Positions 1 to 6,220 of a stretch of DNA of 8,952 nucleotides are shown one piece after another. The DNA is from Paracoccaceae bacterium (GTDB lineage Bacteria; Pseudomonadota; Alphaproteobacteria; Rhodobacterales; Rhodobacteraceae). Position 1 is the stretch's first letter, and each line of letters starts with the position of its first letter. The notes under the pieces were generated by a model. That model was given only the letters and a program-made list of their open reading frames with translations, searched no databases and had not been told where the DNA came from. The stretch covers positions 1 through 8,952 of the forward strand of contig JALSGY010000480.1 of the NCBI GenBank assembly GCA_026982515.1, read 5' to 3'. A program made the position numbers and the translations under genes.

Positions 1-42
1 ACGGGCCGGAAGGGGCGGGGGGGTGATGCCTCCGGCAGGGGT

Positions 43-74
43 GTTCCCGACAAAGGCAAGCCTGGCCCGGGAAC
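43..74 (-). terminator. Possible hairpin downstream of the AraC-type gene
   Basis: A perfect 7-bp inverted repeat (GTTCCCG at 43-49, CGGGAAC at 68-74) encloses an 18-base loop that itself holds a small AGGC/GCCT repeat. It lies 23 bases past the stop codon of the minus-strand regulator. There is no T-run on either side, so it is not a classical intrinsic terminator. It could slow polymerase, protect an mRNA 3' end, or mean nothing in DNA this GC-rich. Positions 1-96 otherwise hold no gene I can support. Confidence 0.25.
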
Positions 75-96
75 GGTGCCGCAGCGGCGGGCGCGC

Positions 97-891
97 TCAG
101 CTGGCGGCGCGGAAGGCGGAAGGGGTCTGGCCGGTGTTCTTGAGGAAGGCGCGGGTGAAATAGGCCGGCGAGGAGAAGCCGAGCTCGCGGGCGATTTCCT
201 TCACCGGCCGGCGGGTTTCCTGCAGCAGTTGGCGGGCCTCGTAATGGATGCGGTCGGCCAGGATGCGCGAGGCCGAGCGCCCGCAGGCGGCATTGCAGGC
301 CCGTGTCAGATGGGTGGGGGTGATGCCCAGCGCGGCGGCGTAGTCGGCCACGTTCTTGCGGGTGCGGAAGTCGCGCTCCACCAGTGCGGTGAAGGCCGCG
401 GCGATGCGGCGCGAGGCGTCGAGCGAGAGTTCCGGCTCCTCCTGCATCTGCCGCTCCAGCCAGACCGCAAGCAGCCCGCCGTGATGACGCAGGGCCTTTT
501 CGGCCCCGGGGCGGTGCTCGGCGGTTTCGCGGCGGATGTTTTCCACCAGCGCCGTTAGTTCGGCCTGCAGATGGGCCTCGCGCAGCCGAAGATGCACCGG
601 CTCGGAGGGCAGATCGGCGGCGGCGGCGCGGGGGAAGAACAGCACCCAGCCCTGGACCTGGCCCAGCATGTCGAAGCCGTGCATCGTGCCGGCGGGCAGG
701 AAGACCGCGTTATGGGCCCCGTAGCCGCGGGTGTTGCCGGAGATGGTGATCCGCCCCTGGCCCTTGGTGAACCAGATCAGCACCGGTTGCGAATAGCTGC
801 GCATCGCTTCGGTGCGCCATTTTCCGCCCTGGGCGAATCGCGGCAGCGGGATGACGCGGTAGGCGCCTTCGGTGAGAAATTTCGGAAGCAT
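97..891 (-). CDS. AraC/XylS-family transcriptional regulator with N-terminal cupin domain
   Basis: A cytoplasmic DNA-binding regulator of 264 residues, a usual length for AraC proteins with a small cupin sensor. Residues about 10-95 look like the cupin-type ligand-binding domain, with HxxxFLPAGTMHGF near 60-73. Residues about 165-262 form the AraC DNA-binding domain. Its first helix-turn-helix is near 178-200 (NVADYAAALGITPTHLTRAC) and its second near 228-250, ending in the family signature ELGFSSPAYFTRAFLKNTGQTPSAFR split over residues 236-261. The effector and target genes cannot be told from the sequence. The ATG at 891 has no obvious Shine-Dalgarno upstream. I kept it because an in-frame stop lies at 934-936 with no ATG in between. 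The gene faces the same way as miaA but is 178 bases downstream of it, so it probably has its own promoter. A short inverted repeat at 936-950 could be its operator. The family call is firm; the specific role is unknown. Confidence 0.93.
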   Translation of the reverse strand: MLPKFLTEGAYRVIPLPRFAQGGKWRTEAMRSYSQPVLIWFTKGQGRITISGNTRGYGAHNAVFLPAGTMHGFDMLGQVQGWVLFFPRAAAADLPSEPVHLRLREAHLQAELTALVENIRRETAEHRPGAEKALRHHGGLLAVWLERQMQEEPELSLDASRRIAAAFTALVERDFRTRKNVADYAAALGITPTHLTRACNAACGRSASRILADRIHYEARQLLQETRRPVKEIARELGFSSPAYFTRAFLKNTGQTPSAFRAAS

Positions 892-935
892 GTGGCGGTC
901 GGGGCTTGGTGGCGGTTGTTCGTTTTGTGCAATCT

Positions 936-950
936 AGGACAGAAAGTCCT
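936..950. promoter_or_regulatory. Candidate operator: short inverted repeat upstream of the AraC-type gene
   Basis: A perfect inverted repeat with 5-bp arms (AGGAC, 5-base spacer, GTCCT) sits 45-59 bases upstream of the regulator's start codon. It lies in the most AT-rich part of the gap between the regulator and miaA. Its position fits a promoter or autoregulatory site, but no convincing -35/-10 pair could be assigned. AraC proteins more often bind direct repeats, so the assignment is weak. Confidence 0.2.
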
Positions 951-989
951 TGAATTACAGCGGTTTTTTCAGCCTGCCCGCGCCGCAAG

Positions 990-1022
990 ATATGGCGCCG
1001 CCTGGCCGGGGGCGCGCCATAT
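990..1022. repeat. Inverted repeat with 9-bp arms downstream of miaA
   Basis: ATATGGCGC at 990-998 is exactly repeated in inverse at 1014-1022 (GCGCCATAT), around a GC-rich 15-base loop. In the miaA mRNA this would form a stable hairpin about 50 bases past the stop codon. The stem is not followed by a T-run on the minus strand, so it may act as a 3' stabiliser or a Rho-assisted end rather than a textbook terminator. A dyad of this size could also be a protein-binding site for the AraC-type gene downstream. Confidence 0.4.
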
Positions 1023-1050
1023 GTCGTGGCATGTGCCATGCCGGGCCATG

Positions 1051-1068
1051 CCGGCCGGCGATGGCCGG
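1051..1068 (-). terminator. GC hairpin directly after the miaA stop codon
   Basis: CCGGCC (1051-1056) and GGCCGG (1063-1068) form a perfect 6-bp, all-GC stem with a 6-base loop, one base beyond the miaA stop (1070-1072). Together with the 9-bp inverted repeat at 990-1022 it may mark the end of the miaA transcript. No T-run follows on the minus strand, so intrinsic termination is uncertain. GC-only stems of this length also arise by chance in such DNA. Confidence 0.25.
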
Positions 1069-1069
1069 G

Positions 1070-1960
1070 TCAGCCCGCGGCGAGCGGCCGCCAGGTGCGC
1101 ATGCGGGCGCGAAACCAGCTGCGCTGGCGCTTGGCGTACTGGCGGGTGGCGATGATGGCCGCCTCGCGGGCTTCGTCCAACGTCATCTCGCCGCGCAGAT
1201 GCGCGATCAGCTGGGCCGCGCCGATCGCCTTGGCCGAGGGCAGGGACGGGTCCCAGCCGGCCAGGTTGGCGCGGGCCTCCTCCAGCGCGCCGGCGGCCAG
1301 CATCGCGTCGAAGCGGCGCTCTATCCGCTCGGCCAGCCAGTCGCGCCCGGCCGCCAGCAGCAGGCAGGCGGCGCGTTCGGGGGGCAGGAGCGGCGGCGGG
1401 GTTTCGTCCTGCCAGGCGGCAAGCCCGCGGCCGGTGGCGCGCAGCACCTCCCAGGCGCGCAGCACCCGCACCGGGTTGGCGGTGTCGATGCGGGCCCGGG
1501 TGGGGGCGTCGAGGGCGGCCACCAGGGAGTCCAGCCCCTCGGCCTGCATCTGCGCCCGGGCCTCGCGGCGCACCTCCTCCGGCACCTCGGGGATCTCGGC
1601 CAGCCCCTCGGTGAGGGCAGTGAAATAGAGGCCGGTGCCGCCCACGATTACCGGCCGGGGCTCGGCCGCAAGCAGCCCCGCCACCTCGCGCAGCCACCGG
1701 CCCACCGAATAGGGCTCGTCCCCCGGCATGTGGCCATAGAGGCGGTGCGCGGCCACGGCCTCTTCGCCGGGCGAGGGCCGGGCGGTGAGCACCCGCCAGT
1801 TGGCGAAGACCTGCAGCGCATCGGCATTGACCACCGCCCGGCCCTGGCGCGCGGCCAGCTCCAGCGCCAGGGCCGATTTTCCCGAGGCCGTGGGCCCGGC
1901 GATCAGCACCACCTGTTCGGGCGAGATTTCCTTCAGTTCTTTCAATGGCCTGTCCGTCAC
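1070..1960 (-). CDS. miaA: tRNA dimethylallyltransferase (tRNA A37 isopentenyltransferase)
   Basis: MiaA transfers the dimethylallyl group of DMAPP to N6 of adenosine-37 in tRNAs that read codons starting with U, the first step toward ms2i6A. The 296-residue product is of normal length. It shows the P-loop GPTASGKS (22-29), the substrate-binding segment NADALQVF (45-52), the conserved VGGTGLYF (106-113) and the C-terminal RQYAKRQRSWFR (273-284), all hallmarks of the family. The start is GTG at 1960, preceded on the minus strand by GGGAAAGG about 7 bases upstream; the P-loop near residue 22 supports this start. It is divergent from pyrH across 131 bases. It draws on the DMAPP made by the MEP pathway, whose committed enzyme Dxr is encoded in the neighbouring operon, but nothing indicates co-transcription. 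Family and function are clear. Confidence 0.96.
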   Translation of the reverse strand: MTDRPLKELKEISPEQVVLIAGPTASGKSALALELAARQGRAVVNADALQVFANWRVLTARPSPGEEAVAAHRLYGHMPGDEPYSVGRWLREVAGLLAAEPRPVIVGGTGLYFTALTEGLAEIPEVPEEVRREARAQMQAEGLDSLVAALDAPTRARIDTANPVRVLRAWEVLRATGRGLAAWQDETPPPLLPPERAACLLLAAGRDWLAERIERRFDAMLAAGALEEARANLAGWDPSLPSAKAIGAAQLIAHLRGEMTLDEAREAAIIATRQYAKRQRSWFRARMRTWRPLAAG

Positions 1961-2091
1961 TGTTCAGCCTTTCCCGCGCCACCGGCCGCCGGCTGCGGGA
2001 TTTCGCCCATCGCACTTCGCGCATTGAACCCGGCGGCCTTTTCCGACATCTTGCACCGGGACGAATTTCAATGCCACACGGGGTGTTCTAC
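1961..2091. promoter_or_regulatory. Divergent intergenic region between miaA and pyrH
   Basis: These 131 bases separate two divergent genes, so promoters for both are expected here. On the plus strand a TTGAAC at 2024-2029 is followed, 17 bases later, by CATCTT at 2047-2052. That is a fair -35 but a poor -10 for the housekeeping sigma factor. GGGG at 2080-2083 gives a reasonable Shine-Dalgarno for the pyrH start at 2092. I could not assign a promoter for miaA. There is no riboswitch or leader-peptide pattern that I can recognise. Confidence 0.3.
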
Positions 2092-2829
2092 ATGAGCGAG
2101 CAGGGTGAAGGCCAACCCTCGACCAGATACAAGCGCGTTCTCCTCAAGATATCGGGCGAGGCCCTGATGGGGGATCAGGGCTACGGGCTTCACCCGCCGA
2201 CGGTGGACCGTATCGCCGACGAGGTGAAATCGGTGCATGATCTCGGGGTCGAGATCTGCATGGTGATCGGCGGCGGCAACATCTTCCGGGGGCTGCAGGG
2301 CAGCGCCCAGGGGATGGAGCGCACCACCGCCGACTACATGGGCATGCTGGCCACGGTGATGAACGCGCTGGCGATGCAGAGCGCGCTGGAGGCCAAGGGG
2401 GTGTTCACCCGCGTCATCAGCGCCATCCCGATGGATCAGGTCTGCGAGCCCTACATCCGCCGCCGCGCCGTGCGCCATCTGGAAAAGGGGCGCGTGTGCA
2501 TCTTTGCCGCCGGCACCGGCAACCCCTATTTCACCACCGACACCGCGGCCACGCTGCGCGCCAACGAAATGGCCTGCGAGGCGATCTTCAAGGGCACGCG
2601 GGTGGACGGGGTCTATGACAAGGATCCCGAAAAGCACGCCGATGCCATCCGCTACCAGCGCATCAGCTACGATGACGTGCTGGCCCAGCATCTGGGCGTG
2701 ATGGATGCCTCGGCGATCGCGCTGGCGCGCGACAACAACCTGCCGATCATCGTCTTTTCGCTGGACGAGCCGGGTGGCTTTCGGGGGATACTCGCGGGTA
2801 AAGGCACCTATACAACCGTGGGCGGTTAG
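2092..2829 (+). CDS. pyrH: UMP kinase (uridylate kinase)
   Basis: PyrH phosphorylates UMP to UDP with ATP in the cytoplasm. It belongs to the amino-acid-kinase fold, is hexameric and is normally controlled by GTP and UTP. The 245-residue product is of family length. It has KISGEA (19-24), the glycine loop VIGGGNIFRG (58-67), TTADYMGM with the probable UMP-binding Asp81 (78-85), GTGNPYFTTDTAA (141-153) and VDGVYDKDP (171-179). I chose the ATG at 2092 because it gives the usual short lead before the first strand and has GGGG six to eight bases upstream. An in-frame ATG at 2071 would add seven residues and cannot be excluded. It heads the plus-strand cluster and is followed by frr after 83 bases, the arrangement seen in many proteobacteria. 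In E. coli rpsB and tsf precede pyrH; here miaA is divergent instead. Confidence 0.97.
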   Translation: MSEQGEGQPSTRYKRVLLKISGEALMGDQGYGLHPPTVDRIADEVKSVHDLGVEICMVIGGGNIFRGLQGSAQGMERTTADYMGMLATVMNALAMQSALEAKGVFTRVISAIPMDQVCEPYIRRRAVRHLEKGRVCIFAAGTGNPYFTTDTAATLRANEMACEAIFKGTRVDGVYDKDPEKHADAIRYQRISYDDVLAQHLGVMDASAIALARDNNLPIIVFSLDEPGGFRGILAGKGTYTTVGG

Positions 2830-2912
2830 GGCTATATAGCGCGAAATACCGCGCGCAACGGAAAAACAGGGAAATCAGGGGCGGAACGCGCCGAAAGACG
2901 GGCAATCAGCAA
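2830..2912 (+). promoter_or_regulatory. pyrH-frr spacer with a TATATA box and a small hairpin
   Basis: This 83-base spacer starts with TATATA (2833-2838), which resembles a -10 element, but there is no good -35 element 17 bases upstream inside the end of pyrH. A 5-bp GCGCG/CGCGC stem follows (2839-2843 with 2850-2854), and a 4-bp GGCG/CGCC stem lies at 2880-2892. The features allow an internal promoter or a weak attenuator for frr. Neither is convincing, and read-through from pyrH is the default view. Confidence 0.2.
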
Positions 2913-3479
2913 ATGTCGGACGAAGAACTGGAAATCGATCTTGACGACCTCGAGCGTCGGATGGAGGGCGCGATGACCGCGCTCAAGCACGAATTCGCCA
3001 GCCTGCGCACGGGGCGGGCCTCGGCCACCATGGTGGAGCCGATCCAGGTGAACGCCTATGGCGCCATGACCCCGCTCAACCAGATCGGCACCGTCAACGT
3101 GCCCGAGCCGCGGATGCTGACCATCAACATCTGGGACAAGTCCCTGGTGGGGGCGGCCGAGAAGGCGATCCGCGAAAGCGGTCTGGGGATCAACCCGGTG
3201 GTGGACGGCACCATCATCCGCCTGCCGATCCCCGAGCTCAACGAGGAGCGCCGGCGCGAACTGTCGCGCGTTGCCGCCCAGTATGCCGAGCAGGCCCGGG
3301 TGGCGATCCGCAACGTGCGCCGCGACGGGATGGAGCAGCTGAAGAAGGCCAAGGCCGCCGGCATGTCGGAGGACGATCACAAGATCTGGCATGACGAGGT
3401 CCAGGAACTGACGGACAAGTACATCGCCAGCGTGGACAAGGCGCTGGAACACAAGCAGGCGGAGATCATGCAGGTCTGA
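2913..3479 (+). CDS. frr: Ribosome recycling factor
   Basis: RRF acts with EF-G and IF3 to split the post-termination ribosome in the cytoplasm. The 188-residue product matches the usual 185-187. It shows the hinge and domain-II start RTGRAS (32-37), PLNQ (54-57), the IRLPIPELNEERR segment (102-114) and RNVRRDG (133-139). In the last of these, Arg136 aligns with the essential Arg132 of the E. coli protein by motif. The C-terminal helix ends KQAEIMQV, close to KEAELMQF in E. coli. Only a weak Shine-Dalgarno is visible before the ATG, but the acidic N-terminus MSDEELEIDLDDLERRM fits alphaproteobacterial RRFs. It sits between pyrH and uppS in a conserved order. Confidence 0.97.
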   Translation: MSDEELEIDLDDLERRMEGAMTALKHEFASLRTGRASATMVEPIQVNAYGAMTPLNQIGTVNVPEPRMLTINIWDKSLVGAAEKAIRESGLGINPVVDGTIIRLPIPELNEERRRELSRVAAQYAEQARVAIRNVRRDGMEQLKKAKAAGMSEDDHKIWHDEVQELTDKYIASVDKALEHKQAEIMQV

Positions 3480-3520
3480 CCGCCCGAGGGGTGGCAAGGG
3501 AATGGTATCAGGGCTCTGCG

Positions 3521-3528
3521 AGAGGGAG
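3521..3528 (+). promoter_or_regulatory. Ribosome-binding site for uppS
   Basis: AGAGGGAG ends five bases before the GTG at 3534, an ideal distance. It is the main reason for choosing this GTG over the in-frame ATG at 3546, which would remove four residues. The 54-base spacer between frr and uppS shows no terminator, so the genes are probably co-transcribed. Confidence 0.6.
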
Positions 3529-3533
3529 CGAGC

Positions 3534-4253
3534 GTGAAGGACGAGATGCCCACCGGGCCGCGGCACGTTGCCATCATCATGGATGGCAACGGGCGCTGGG
3601 CCCAGGCCCGCGGCAAGCCGCGGCTGTTCGGCCACCAGGCCGGCGCGCGGCGGGTGCGCCAGGTTGTCGAGGCCTGCCCCGGTCTTGGTGTCAAGTATCT
3701 GACGATATTCGCATTTTCCACCGAGAACTGGAAGCGCACCCAAGCCGAGGTGGCCGGGCTGATGATGCTTTTCAAGCATTACATCACCCGCGAGGCCCGG
3801 GCCCTGCGCGACAACGGCATCCGGGTGCGCTTCATCGGCGACAGGGTGCGGCTCGAGGAAAAGCTGGTTTCGCTGATGGACGAGCTGGAACTGATGACCG
3901 CCGACAACGATCTGGTGCATCTGACGGTGGCGCTCAATTACGGCGGGCGCGACGAGGTGGCGCGCGCCACCAAGCGGCTGGCCCGCGACGTGGCCGCCGG
4001 CAGGCTGTCGCTGCGAGACATCGACGAGGAAACCCTGCCGCGCTATCTGGATACCTGCGTGCTGCCCGATCCGGACCTGGTGATTCGCACCTCCGGCGAG
4101 GCGCGCATCTCCAACTTCCTGCTCTGGCAGTCGGCCTATGCGGAATACGAATTCATCGATACCCTGTGGCCCGATTTCACCCCCGAGATCTTCGCGCGGA
4201 TCGTCCGCGGCTTTGCCCGGCGCGAGCGCCGCTTCGGTGCCGTTCCCGGATGA
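3534..4253 (+). CDS. uppS: Undecaprenyl diphosphate synthase (cis-prenyltransferase)
   Basis: UppS condenses farnesyl diphosphate with eight isopentenyl diphosphates in cis configuration to give C55 undecaprenyl diphosphate, the lipid carrier for peptidoglycan and other envelope glycans. The 239-residue product contains IIMDGNGRW with the catalytic Asp17 (14-22), AFSTENWKR (60-68), NYGGRDE (135-141), and RTSGEARISNFLLWQSAYAE (185-204), which supplies the diphosphate-binding arginines and the dimer interface. LWPDF (211-215) and the RRERRFG tail complete the signature. Length and motif spacing are normal, so chain length is presumably C55, though short-chain family members cannot be ruled out by eye. 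The start is GTG with a strong Shine-Dalgarno. Its stop shares the bases ATGA with the cdsA start, implying translational coupling. Confidence 0.96.
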   Translation: MKDEMPTGPRHVAIIMDGNGRWAQARGKPRLFGHQAGARRVRQVVEACPGLGVKYLTIFAFSTENWKRTQAEVAGLMMLFKHYITREARALRDNGIRVRFIGDRVRLEEKLVSLMDELELMTADNDLVHLTVALNYGGRDEVARATKRLARDVAAGRLSLRDIDEETLPRYLDTCVLPDPDLVIRTSGEARISNFLLWQSAYAEYEFIDTLWPDFTPEIFARIVRGFARRERRFGAVPG

Positions 4254-5035
4254 GCGCCGCGTCAGGCAGATGGGATGATCTGGCGGCGCGGATCCTGACC
4301 GGCACCGCGCTGGCCGGGGCAGGGGGATTCGCGGTCTGGGCCGGGGGGTGGTGGTTCCTCGGCCTGTGCCTCTTCGCGGGGGGAGCGATGATCTGGGAAC
4401 TGTCCCGCATGACCGGCTTTCGCACCGGCCCGGTGGCGGTGCTCCTGGGGGCGGCCGGGGCGCTGGTGCTGCTGATGGTCAGCCTGCTGCCGCAGTCGGT
4501 CACCATTGCGGCCCTGGTGCTGGTGGCGGTCACGGTGGGGTTTGCGGCCCGCTCATGGCGGCTGGCCACGGGGCTTTACGCGGGGGCGATACTCCTGGCC
4601 ACGGCCTTTCTGTTCAACCTGCGCGAGGAGGCCGGGCTGGCCTGGGTCGTGTGGTTGATCGGGGTGGTGGTGGCCAGCGACATTGCCGGCTACGCGGCGG
4701 GCCGGGCGATCGGCGGGCCGAAATTCTGGCCCCGCATCAGCCCGAAGAAAACATGGTCGGGCACCATCGCCGGCTGGATCGCGGCGGCGGCGCTGGGGGC
4801 CTTCATGGCCCCGCTCCTGGAGGCGGGCACGGCGCTGATCTGGCTGTCGGTGGCAATCGCCTTCGCCGGCCAGCTGGGGGACATCGCGGAAAGTGCGCTC
4901 AAGCGCCGGGCCGGGGTGAAGGACAGCTCCGGCCTGCTGCCCGGCCACGGCGGGGTGCTGGACAGGTTCGACGCCCTGCTGGGGGCGGCACTTGCACTGA
5001 TGCTGCTGCAGGCGGCGGGCGGGCTGGCGGGCTGA
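4250..5035 (+). CDS. cdsA: Phosphatidate cytidylyltransferase (CDP-diglyceride synthase)
   Basis: CdsA makes CDP-diacylglycerol from CTP and phosphatidic acid at the inner membrane, the branch point of phospholipid synthesis. The 261-residue protein is almost wholly hydrophobic. Segments near 14-34, 35-50, 62-80, 84-100, 106-122, 130-150, 172-190 and 195-210 could span the membrane, plus one at the C-terminus (about 242-258). The family signature runs over 215-241: SALKRR, then VKDSS, then LPGHGGVLDRFD, with the acidic metal-binding residues in place. KKTWSG (166-171) is also conserved. The start ATG at 4250 overlaps the uppS stop by four bases and has no separate Shine-Dalgarno, as expected for a coupled gene. 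Its own stop overlaps the dxr start by one base (TGATG). Shorter than E. coli CdsA (285) but typical for alphaproteobacteria. Confidence 0.95.
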   Translation: MSAASGRWDDLAARILTGTALAGAGGFAVWAGGWWFLGLCLFAGGAMIWELSRMTGFRTGPVAVLLGAAGALVLLMVSLLPQSVTIAALVLVAVTVGFAARSWRLATGLYAGAILLATAFLFNLREEAGLAWVVWLIGVVVASDIAGYAAGRAIGGPKFWPRISPKKTWSGTIAGWIAAAALGAFMAPLLEAGTALIWLSVAIAFAGQLGDIAESALKRRAGVKDSSGLLPGHGGVLDRFDALLGAALALMLLQAAGGLAG

Positions 5036-6216
5036 TGCGGCGGATTTCCATTTTCGGCGCCACCGGCTCCATCGGGCAGGCAACGCTCGACCTGATCGGG
5101 CGCGAGCGCGAATCCTGCCACGTGGTGGCGCTGAGCGGGGGGCGCAACATTGCCCGGCTGGCCCGCGATGCCCGCGCCTTCGGGGCCGAGATCGCGGTCA
5201 CTGCCCATGAAGAGCTTCTGGAGGATCTGCGCGAGGCGCTGGCGGGCAGCGGGGTGGAGGCGGCGGCCGGGCGCGAGGCGCTGCGCGAGGCGGCGTCACG
5301 GCCGGCGGAGTGGGTGATGTCGGCCATCGTCGGGGCGGCCGGGCTGGCGCCGGGGCTGGCGGCGCTGGAACAGGGCGCCACCCTGGCGCTGGCCAACAAG
5401 GAAAGCCTGGTCAGTGCCGGACCGCTCCTGATGGCCACCGCGCGGGCCCACGGGGGCACGGTGCTGCCGGTGGACAGCGAGCATTCGGCCATCTTTCAGG
5501 CCCTCCTCGGCGAGGACATCTCGGCGGTGGAGCGGGTGATCATCACCGCCTCGGGCGGCCCGTTCCGCGACTGGCCGGTCTCGCGCCTGGCCCGGGCGAC
5601 GCTGCAGGAGGCGCTCAACCATCCCAACTGGGTGATGGGCCAGCGGATCACCATCGACAGCGCCTCCATGTTCAACAAGGCCCTGGAAATAATCGAGGCG
5701 AGGGAACTTTTCGGGTTTTCTCCCGGGCAGATCGAGGTTCTGGTCCACCCCGAGAGCATCGTTCATGCGCTGGTGGGGTTTCGTGACGGGGCGCTGATGG
5801 CGCACATGGGTGCCCCCGACATGCGCCACGCCATCGGCTTTGCCCTGCACTGGCCGAAGCGGCGCGAACTGCCGGTGGCCCGCCTCGATCTGGCGCAGCT
5901 CGGGCAGCTGCGCTTCGAGCGCCCCGACGAGGCCCGCTTTCCCGCCCTGCGCCTGGCCCGCGAGGTGATGGCCGCCGGCGGGCTGGCGGGGGCGGTCTTC
6001 AACGCCGCCAAGGAGGCTGCGCTCGATGCCTTCATCGCCGGGCGGATCGGCTTCATGGACATGGCCGTGGTGGTGGAGCGGGTTCTGGCGGAAATGTCAT
6101 CCGCCGGGGGGCTCGACGGCGGCGCGCCGACCCTTGATAAGGTCATGGCGGCCGACCATCTGGCACGTATCAAGGCCGGCGAGATCATCGCCGGCACAAA
6201 CCGGCAAGAGGCATGA
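5035..6216 (+). CDS. dxr: 1-deoxy-D-xylulose-5-phosphate reductoisomerase
   Basis: Dxr (IspC) converts DXP to MEP with NADPH and a divalent metal. It is the first committed step of the MEP isoprenoid pathway and the target of fosmidomycin. The 393-residue product is of normal length. It shows the NADPH loop GATGSIG (8-14), LANKESLVSAG (118-128), DSEHSAIFQ with metal ligands Asp147 and Glu149 (147-155), SGGPFR (173-178), the flexible active-site segment HPNWVMGQRITIDSASMFNK (196-215) followed by the third metal ligand Glu218, HPESIVH (238-244) and MGAPDMRHAIGFAL (258-271). All expected catalytic residues are visible, so it should be active. It begins on the last base of the cdsA stop and is followed by rseP after four bases. 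It feeds isoprenoid precursors to UppS, encoded just upstream. Confidence 0.97.
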   Translation: MRRISIFGATGSIGQATLDLIGRERESCHVVALSGGRNIARLARDARAFGAEIAVTAHEELLEDLREALAGSGVEAAAGREALREAASRPAEWVMSAIVGAAGLAPGLAALEQGATLALANKESLVSAGPLLMATARAHGGTVLPVDSEHSAIFQALLGEDISAVERVIITASGGPFRDWPVSRLARATLQEALNHPNWVMGQRITIDSASMFNKALEIIEARELFGFSPGQIEVLVHPESIVHALVGFRDGALMAHMGAPDMRHAIGFALHWPKRRELPVARLDLAQLGQLRFERPDEARFPALRLAREVMAAGGLAGAVFNAAKEAALDAFIAGRIGFMDMAVVVERVLAEMSSAGGLDGGAPTLDKVMAADHLARIKAGEIIAGTNRQEA

Positions 6217-6220
6217 GCTC

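Noticed and set aside
1..26. The C-terminal end of a plus-strand gene finishing at TGA 24-26
   Set aside because: Only seven codons would be visible (GPEGAGG), too little to support a gene call.
76..558. A 160-codon plus-strand frame opposite the AraC-type gene
   Set aside because: It mirrors a gene with intact helix-turn-helix motifs; composition is low-complexity and no motif is visible.
710..1039. A 109-codon minus-strand frame overlapping the start of the AraC-type gene
   Set aside because: It overlaps the regulator in another frame for most of its length, has no domain, and its basic, proline-rich makeup is typical of out-of-frame reading.
1945..2091. A 49-codon N-terminal extension of pyrH
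   Set aside because: It would run into the miaA start region and adds a sequence not seen in PyrH proteins; the ATG at 2092 with its Shine-Dalgarno gives the normal length.
950..2095. A 381-codon plus-strand open frame opposite miaA
   Set aside because: It is antisense to a clear miaA, is rich in Gly, Ala, Arg and His with no domain, and is the usual GC-rich shadow frame.
3491..4249. The 5' extension of the cdsA frame through uppS
   Set aside because: The stretch before 4250 lies wholly within uppS and reads as low-complexity Arg/Ala/Gly; the CdsA family begins near the ATG at 4250.
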